From positions 195,240,559 to 195,304,558 of the forward strand of contig OZ010788.1 of NCBI GenBank assembly GCA_963932465.1: DNA of 64,000 nucleotides. The letters run 5' to 3'. Below, piece by piece: positions 56,618-64,000 of the stretch. Each line of letters opens with the position of its first letter. Position 1 is the first letter of the stretch. The notes beneath the pieces were generated by a model. That model ran no database searches, was not told the origin of the DNA, and worked only from the letters and a program-made list of their open reading frames with translations. Origin of the DNA: Maratus speciosus. Taxonomy: Eukaryota; Arthropoda; Arachnida; Araneae; Salticidae. Both the position numbers and the translations under genes were made by a program.

Positions 56618-58740
56618 CTAGAGGACTCAGCCCCCTGCGAGCCACGCCCGCCCACCCCCGTTCAGGCTTCGTGGCCTCTAAAACATACTAATTGTCCTGC
56701 TTATTGCCAGGTTATGGAAGATTGAATGATATTCTCAGTGTAACGGCGGCTATCTTCTGTAATCGTGTTGCCATGCTTTACCGCTTGAATGGGCATTTTT
56801 CGGTTACCATGGCCTCATCCATCGTTGTCGTAATAACTGACGTCTGTTTCCGGGATTGATAAGTAAGATCAGTTATACATTTGGAAATCAGCTTGTAAAA
56901 AATGGTTAGGTTAAAAATGTCGCTATCTTTCTGAATTTTATAACGACGCTATGAACAATGTTCTTCCTTCAGGTTTGAGGTTAAAAAACTACGTTTTCTT
57001 GGGAATAGCTTTCTGATCCACCTATTAAATTGTATTTTGAAATTTTACGGTTATATTTTATGTTTTGATCGAGTTTTAAATATTTCAGGAACAGGTATAG
57101 CTCTTTCATGAATTCTTTTCTCTATTTTAATACGCCATTACGCATATTTTCATGTTATTTTTACAATGTCTATTGTTTATATTAATTAATAAGAATATTC
57201 TATCCGAATCCGAATTTTTTAACATGTATTTATCGAATAGTAATTTGTACAAAATAAATCGAAAGTATTTTGCCCAGACAATTACCTGTATGTATACTAC
57301 ATCAAGTGATGTAATATATATAAACAAACTTTCTACCTGCACTACTTTTATACCATGTGACGTCAGATCAAAATTCTCCGGAAGGAAACTTGTTTTAAAT
57401 GTATCGTTTTAACACATGACGTATTTTTCCTTGTTAAATGTATTTCTCATGTAATAATTTGTTTATTTTAAATTTTCTTTTCCTTTTAAGATTCACGGAT
57501 ACATATATTATTTAACTTAAAAGTACTTGGGAATATTGTTGTGTAAGCTTTTTAAATATTACCTAATATTCACCGTTAAAAGATTTTCACGTATAATAAT
57601 TTAATAATTTTAGACCCTTTAAATATTTCGATATTTATTACTTGGGCATTTTACATATGACGTAATTATCACCTTTAAATGCGTTTCGCGTGTTATAATT
57701 TTATAATTTTAAAGTTTTAGTACTATTTTAATATTTACGTGTACTGATTTTGACGTAACTTTCCCTATTTTTACTTTCTTCTATTTTCAATAGGAGAAAG
57801 TATTGCAAACGAAATTTTTTTCGACTTCCGGTTTTCGACGGATTTACACGTTTTAGGGGTCAGAGATCACAAAAAATATGTTTATACAAAATCTCTGTCT
57901 GTCCGTATGTCGCCATTTTACCAACCGAAAATTGTATGTAGTTATGCATAGAATTGAACCAAATTTATTGTAAACATTTTTGGCTATGGAAAGCAGGTCC
58001 TCCATTAATTTGGAAAAAATACGCCGGCAGGGAGCGCTGTAATAGCGACTTTTGTGCATTTTGAATATTTTACCATCGAAAAGTATGTGAAGTTATGCAT
58101 AAAATTCAACCAAAAATTTTTTATATGATTGTGGCAATAGCAAGAAGGTCCTCCCTGAATTTGGAAAAATTCCACTGGTAGGGGGCGCTGTAATAGCGAT
58201 TTTTTACGATTTTTTTGCATTTTGAATTTTGTACCATCGAAACGTGTATGAAGTTATGCATAGAATTGAAACAAACTTTTTTTGTATGTTTTTGGCCATG
58301 GCAAGAAGGTCCTCCCTGAATTTGGAAAAAATCCATCGGTAGGGGGCGCTATAATAACGATTTTTGTGCATTTTGAATATTGTACCATGAAAAAGTGTAT
58401 GAAGTTATGCATAGAATTGAACCAAATTTTTTGTGTATGTTTTTGGCCATGGCAAGAAGGTCCTCCCTGAATTTGGAGAATTTCCGCCGGAAGGGGGCGC
58501 TGTAATAGCGATTTTGTGCAATTTTCAATATTGTATCATCGAAAAGTGTCTGAAGTCTTGCTTAATTCTAATAAAAATACTAATAAAACTAATTATAATG
58601 AAATATTGACATGAGATAGAAGAAAGTTTTGGGATTGGCACATCCAACTAGTCTACTTTTAACACGTGATCATTTAATTCTTATTTTAAAATATTCTTTC
58701 TGTTTTTAAGATTATTGTTGACATTTTCTCTTTAAAATTG
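56618..58740 (-). mobile_element. Helitron-like element, copy 3, with insertion
   Basis: The minus-strand 3' end is at the left: 'ggggggctgagtcctCTAG'-type sequence (the hairpin is decayed; CTAG at 56618-56621), preceded on that strand by 'gaacgggggtgggcgggcg'. The body has 'cacatgacgta' and 'tatgacgtaattatcacc' motifs and matches inverted copies 1 and 2. Element F (57773-58652) is inserted: the host text stops at 'ccctatttt' and resumes as 'cttttaacacgtgatcattt', matching the complement of 'aaatgattaggtattaaaag' in copy 1. The right boundary is approximate. Confidence 0.65.
57773..58652 (+). mobile_element. HINE-like element F, both ends present
   Basis: Begins ACTTTCTTCTATTTTCAATA with partner 'ggagaaagta', then 'cgacttccggttttcgacgg'. 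Four units with spacing of 150-161 bp are marked by 'gggagcgctgtaatagcgac' (58025) and 'gggggcgctgtaatagcga' variants (about 58180, 58341, 58493), each with 'gcaagaaggtcctccctgaa'. It ends 'gagatagaagaaagttttgg', then 'gattggcacatccaaCTAG'. Same terminal blocks as A and E but a different core unit, shared with D. Confidence 0.68.
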
Positions 58741-59280
58741 AAAAGAAAACCCCTTTTTACGCCTATGGAATTTGAATGTGACAGGCGATTTTTGGTTTCT
58801 AAAATAAACTGATTCATCATGATCAAAATGTGAAAAAAGTTTTTTTTTTATTAATTAAAAAAAAAAAACATTTATTTTTTCCTGAAAAACATAATTTAAT
58901 CTCAATCTAATACAATTTAATTGCTAGTCTTCACTATCGATTGAAATAAAAGAAAATTTCAATTTCAATTCGAAAATGACGAAAAAGAAGAAATCTAATA
59001 ATCCCTGTGTTTTTCCCTTTTCTCCCTTCTTTCCAGAAAAAATGGAGTAATTTAGTTGCCATCATTAGAAAAATGCTATTAAAATTAGAAAAAAATTAAT
59101 ATCTTGAAAACTAATTCAAACTTAAAAATTTTAATACCACTTTTGAAATCTGTGGATCAATGTGGATAATTGGAGTTAATTTCAGCACCAAAAGTTCCAT
59201 ATTTTAGGCGATTTAGCTGCGAAACATAATCAGTCGTTTCATAAATTCGTTTCATTAGGATTTTATATATATAGGGTATA
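58741..59280. other. AT-rich stretch, nothing recognised
   Basis: No gene or element ends seen. Confidence 0.45.
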
Positions 59281-61259
59281 TAGGGGAGACTAGGGAGGGT
59301 TGACCTACATTTTACAAAATGATTTTTTATTTTTTAAATATTGAACGTAGAATAAAGTTTTATATATAATTTTATTCCTTATACAATCTGTTATCAAAAT
59401 AAAATTGCTACATATGTGTAATATATAAGAAATTTGAAAAAGGATTGGTTTTAATCATGAGAAAATAATGGATCAAGGCTCCCTACATATGGGAGGGTTG
59501 ACCTACTATATGGGAGGCTTGACCCACTTAGTTTTCTATTGAAATATTTGTGAAGAGAAATATAATCGGTTTAAAAAAAGCAAAATAACTTTATGCTACA
59601 TGCTTTAATTATTAAAAAAAAATTTTTTTTTGAAAATGTGATGCTTCAACAAACCTGTTTAGGCGTAATCGCATGTCAGAGAAGAAAAATTTTGTTTTAA
59701 ACGGGATTTGAGTAGGTATAATTGTACAACAGGGAAATGAAATCTTAACATTTAAGACACTATTCCGCTAGAGACAGGTTCCGTTTCTATAGGGGTTTCA
59801 TGCATTATAATGTCCGGATTTAAAAGCCAGTGTCCTGCTTCTTTTTTGTCTCCTTGTCCTACTTTTTGTGAAATTCGACCTGACAACTCTAGCTGTTACA
59901 TAGTTTGGTTTCATCTCACTACGTTGAAACTTCATTACGTTGAAATTTGTCTACATACTTTCCTAAAAATTTTCGATCCACGCTATGTTCTTTTGCAGCC
60001 GCATGAGTACTTAACTTATCATTAACATATTTTAACCCTTTCAGAGGCAAAGTACTTTCAGTACTAAAATGTTGAAAAAAATGACTGGCACCGGAATATA
60101 CGAACAGATTTATTTGCAAATATGCAAAAAGGTATATTTCATATACATATTAAAATGAAAAGGTTTGAGCAAAATTCTGGTGCTATTGTGGAGTTTGGGA
60201 ATTCAAATAAAGTAGTTTCATAAACATACCACTGCCCCTGAAACGGTTAAGACTGCTGCTTTCGTATTTTTTTAGTCTTTTCCACTGTTTCAATTTACCT
60301 ATTGTAAGTAATATTTAAATGGAAGAAAGTTCCTATCAACTTTCGCATTTATATTTCATTAATTTTTTTCGTGCAGTGCAAATAGCAATTTTTTACATCT
60401 TTCTTTAATCAGTTTTAAACGTTTTATTTCCCATCACCCCATTTTACTATACCTTTTCAGGTTAAATTTACATTCATTTTTATATATAACCATTAATCTT
60501 TCATTATGCACAGTGTATAATAAAAAATTTCCAAAACCCCTTAATTAAGACATCGCCGACGGGCAATTTTTATCAAATCTGAATTTTAAAACAGCAAAAG
60601 CTCCACTCTGATCTGAAAGTCTTTAGTAAATTGGTGTTCTAGATAGGTTTCAAACTTTATGCATCGGTAAGTATCTTTCAATGAACGAATTTAATATAAA
60701 ATGTCTTACAATCTAACAAAAATATGGACAACATGATATAAATGCATTTTCCGTAAGGTAGAAGCCTCGCCTTTAGTCAATGATGTATTTTGAATGAAAA
60801 CGAGAATTCTCGTTTCCGGTCGTGAATGTGTTAAGGGAGCCTTGAACATCTGGTCAACCGTCCCTCACATTGACTGGGTCAAGCCTCCCCACATAGCCTT
60901 TTCTAAAGAATAGCACGTTGTTACGTTAAGCCTAACTTTATGTATAATCTTTATGCCTGGAATGAAAGCTCGACATTTCTGCATTACTTAAAACCTACTT
61001 ACTTAAATTTCCGTGATATATTTTATCTGAAAAAAGCTTACAAAATATTTCTAAAAAACACAACTTTTAGGTTGAAAACACCTCACAATTGATTTTTTCC
61101 ACATCTATTTCGATTATCTGTATGAAACAGAGATTGGTGTTTGAGCATTCTGGTAGCTTTGGTTGACACCTATTGATAGAACTCTGAAATTATTTTAAAT
61201 ATGAAAACTGATAGATGGGTCAAGCTTCCCGTATGGTCAATCCTCCCTAGTCTCCCCTA
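59281..61259. mobile_element. long-TIR DNA element, GGGGAGACTAGGGAGG ends
   Basis: Left end TAGGGGAGACTAGGGAGGGT then TGACC; right end on the minus strand TAGGGGAGACTAGGGAGGAT then TGACC. Related motifs recur inside: 'atgggagggttgacctacta', 'tgggaggcttgacccac' (59488-59530), 'gactgggtcaagcctcccca' (60872) and 'gatgggtcaagcttcccgta' (61213). The 1979-bp interior has no frame above about 70 codons with any motif, so it is non-autonomous or decayed. The superfamily is not assigned. Confidence 0.75.
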
Positions 61260-61509
61260 TTGTACGTAATTGTACGTATTTCTAAGAGCGTATATTGTGG
61301 CATTGGACAGTTAAGGGTTAAAAATTTCAACGTCCTAATTTTATTAAAGTTTAAATTCATAGTGTGATGAAAACGTGAAAACGCCAATTTTAATATGGAA
61401 GATATAATTGAAACTGCTTCGAATTAATACAATTTCGATTCAATATGTGACATTGTATAACAGCGTAATTAAATCCAAAATTTTTCTTTTGGTGACTTTT
61501 AGTGATTTC
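61260..61509. other. spacer
   Basis: AT-rich; nothing recognised. Confidence 0.5.
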
Positions 61510-62170
61510 TAACGCCATTATAGATAATTTTTCATCAAATAGTTTATTTTAAATTAATTAATTATAGCTTGTTTATGAAAATATCTCCTCTGGCGGAAAA
61601 AACAGGGACGATAGAGCATTGATTAAGCACACTTTAATCATTGAGTTACATACAGTGGTGAAGATTTTTAATGCACTCAGACACGATGACAAATAGTTAC
61701 TTAATTTTCTAAGAGTCAAAAATAAATTTCATTTAATTAAAAAATATATAATGTATCTTCTAGAAATTTATAATTTTAAATTTAATTACCGATCCGAAAA
61801 TGCACAAATGAGCATTATAATGATCCAGAAGAAAAAAAGTTATATCTGCCTTCGTTATACAATTTAAAGTATTGAAGAAATGTTTTATCGTATCTGAATA
61901 ACAGGAAGATTTCTCAAAGCTTTTTAATTACTTTGTTCGCTTTAAAGTGTTTTTAAATAAGCTGTTTAGGATGTTGGAAATTCCTATTTAATCATTTAAA
62001 TTGAAAAATACATGTGCTTGGGTACATCACGCTTGCTTTTGAGTTTTTATCGACGATATCGCTAGAATTAAAAAAGAAAGGGCAAAACATTTTTAAATTT
62101 GTTCAGATGCGAAGTTTTAATTTAGAAGTATTTACACTAAACGAACGGATTGTATTTGTAAAAATTATCA
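61510..62170 (+). repeat. diverged long repeat R3, copy 2
   Basis: Direct-orientation partner of 53210-53910; see that entry for shared blocks. Confidence 0.65.
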
Positions 62171-63865
62171 CTCATAACTTTTCTGACATTTAATCTCGGT
62201 AAGGAGCAAAGATTTTTCAAACTTTACATTTAGCATTTTTAATTATCATTCATAAGTAAATAGCATCGAATGATTTATAATTAGTTGAAACTGGAATCAA
62301 TTTGTGGTTGATATAAATATTACTGAAGCAAGGATTTTAATAATTTTCACAATTTAACATTGAATGTTTCATACATTTTTTATTAATCTCTGATTCTATT
62401 TCTGAATAATTTACAAGCTTCGTTTTTTAATCTTTCTTTTCTTAAATAAAAATAAAAAATAAAATAAAAATAAAGGTGACAGGTAAATAATTATCGACGC
62501 CTTTTAATAATATAATTCGGCTCATGCTTTAAAGGCTTTCATAACTCCAGATTCGTAATTCGCCGAATGTCACAATAGTACGAAGCCATCAATATTCATG
62601 CTACATAGTTTCAACACAATAGTCGAGAGAGTATATATTCAGTGATTGTATCCTATAGTTAACAAACAGCAGTCACAGCACGAGTTAATCCGGTGACACC
62701 ATTTGTGCTCCGGGAAATTAATCATAATCTATCCTGCCACGGCATCGCTTATTATAACTACAGAAAAATCTATTTCCTCTATGTCAAACACATACACACA
62801 CTGCGGTTTGGAGATGGATAACGTGTAAATTATAATGCAGAGTAATTATTATACGGATAATGGAGTATTTTATCGATATAGTAGTGGCTGTAGATCGATA
62901 TAGATCACGCTATTAAATGAGCCGTTGATTTTAATAGTGGGCCAAGCCCATTTTTTGGAAAAAAAATTAGCTAAATCTAAATCTTATTACTAATTAACAT
63001 AAAATTTATGTTTCTAATCAGTTCGCAATAAATATATTTTAATATCAGTATAAATTTGTTACTGGTAATTTATTTGGTCATCGATATTTCAAATGCGTTG
63101 TTTTTTTAAGTGAGGGGAATTCATTTTAAATTCGTTGTTTTTTTCAGTGAGGCAAGTTATTTATTAGAATTATTTTTTATGTTGCATAATATTAACAAAC
63201 ACAATCGCAATTTTGCACTTCTGTTACAACTATGGTGAATTGGCAGCATCGATAAACATTGTTTTATCATAATTTACACAGACCTCCAAAAGTTAAGGTA
63301 CAGGGACTGGATGCTTTCGATTGCAAACGTTTTGTCGAATACCTACAAAAATTATTGGTGAATTGTTCTTGAACTTCTGGGATGAAAAGAATATGTTTGA
63401 TTTCATATTTCTTGGTGAAGATTTAGTCGAGAGGACAATTAGGGGGCTAATAATAAATTTAATAATAAAATAATATTTGCGATCACCTATGTAACAGAAA
63501 ATGCTGGAAATGGTTTGTCACTGCGTTAAATGACTATTTGGGTCCTGTTCAACGTTTGTGTGCATTTGTGTAAACACAGCACTCATATTCGTGAAGATGT
63601 TATTGTGTCTCTGAAAAATTCAAAGTTTTTTGCTTATAGCATACAGAGTTTTCAACCAAATTTAACACAATTTTCCGAAAACTAGCCAAAGAATAGTAGC
63701 AACAGTATACTGCAATTAAAACATGAATATATTGAATATTTGATGAGATATGGGCATTTTTATGAGATAATTTTTAACTGCGCATGCGCAGAAAATTTCA
63801 AAATTTTTATTTCATAATTTGGTAGTCAGTATTTTGGGGCAACTTCTATAAAAAAGTGCAGTCAA
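62171..63865. other. unassigned AT-rich region
   Basis: No gene recognised on either strand. No element termini seen, so this is one of the longest stretches here without a repeat call and may be older unique DNA. Confidence 0.45.
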
Positions 63866-63998
63866 ATATCGCGAAAATTCACAAAGATAGGGTCGATATA
63901 GTGAGTTACTTCCTAAAAATAGCTTTATTATAAGGGATTTTCCACAACTTTTCAATCAGCTCACTATATCTTTCTAAGTTTTCACAACATTTGACTGG
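63866..63998. repeat. foldback repeat at the window edge
   Basis: 'gcagtcaaatatcgcgaaaa' and 'gatatagtgag' at the left are matched, inverted, by 'ctcactatatctttctaag' and 'aacatttgactggac' at the right. The arms are about 45 bp with about 45 bp between them. The element could continue beyond the window. Confidence 0.65.
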
Positions 63999-64000
63999 AC

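Noticed and set aside
62580..62830. Slightly GC-richer patch as a possible host exon or promoter
   Set aside because: No open frame, splice signals or motif cluster that I can support.

Overview
This window looks like AT-rich, gene-poor, repeat-dense eukaryotic DNA, most likely intergenic or intronic DNA of an arthropod. The evidence is several TA-flanked Tc1/mariner/pogo elements, a BEL/Pao LTR retrotransposon (a group confined to animals), TTAA-flanked piggyBac-type miniature elements, Helitron-like ends, a Penelope-like fragment and tRNA-like sequences. An arachnid such as a spider is plausible, but the sequence does not settle this. I found no convincing host protein-coding exon. Almost every strong signal is a mobile element or its relic, and most short open frames are chance frames in AT-rich DNA.

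Layout, left half. 1-5.7 kb: a putative hAT-type non-autonomous element (about 1172-3534) containing a foldback, a TA-flanked long-TIR element (3693-4733), and the first of six minisatellite-bearing elements that I read as Helentron-type HINEs (4829-5721). 6.8-7.8 kb: a second HINE. 9.87-11.49 kb: a structurally complete Tc1-like element with an intact DD34E transposase, followed by an internally deleted Tc1 relative (11817-12403). 13-15 kb: duplicated tRNA-like repeats and a long foldback. 16.6-17.7 kb: a decayed mariner. 17.8 kb: a tRNA-like sequence. 18.5 kb: a scrap of BEL/Pao pol. 18.8-20.6 kb: two more HINEs, one carrying a piggyBac-type MITE. 22.4-25.2 kb: a decayed Tc1-like element inside the loop of a foldback repeat. 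26.6-27.7 kb: a second, inverted copy of the 3.7-kb long-TIR element. 28.5-29.8 kb: an element rich in GGGGTAACTGG motifs.

Layout, right half. 31.05-31.8 kb: a pogo-like MITE. 32.07-33.2 kb: a Helitron-like copy with a perfect GC hairpin before CTAG. 33.4-33.8 kb: a foldback. 34.5-35.6 kb: a minisatellite array interrupted by a 397-bp insertion with 12-bp target duplications and two head-to-head tRNA-Thr(UGU)-like sequences. 35.7-37.5 kb: dispersed repeats split by a MITE. 38.1-38.95 kb: a Penelope-like fragment with an inverted RT piece. 39.2-40.2 kb: a HINE. 40.3 kb: a piggyBac-type MITE. 41.1-42.3 kb: Helitron-like copy 2. 43.06-44.46 kb: an element whose ends I recall as typical of insect repeats. 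44502-50694 (minus strand): a 6.2-kb BEL/Pao element with apparently identical LTRs but one frameshift in pol. 50.98-51.87 kb: a pogo-like element with a broken transposase. 52.1 kb: a tRNA-like sequence. 53.2-55.6 kb: a diverged repeat and a second minisatellite array carrying a MITE. 56.6-58.7 kb: Helitron-like copy 3 with a HINE inserted in it. 59.28-61.26 kb: a long element with GGGGAGACTAGGGAGG ends. 63.87-64 kb: a foldback at the edge.

The elements do not form a pathway. The window is a record of layered insertions. The autonomous-looking parts are the Tc1-like element at 9.87 kb and, apart from its frameshift, the BEL/Pao element. Many others (deleted Tc1, MITEs, HINEs) are non-autonomous forms that would need enzymes supplied from elsewhere.
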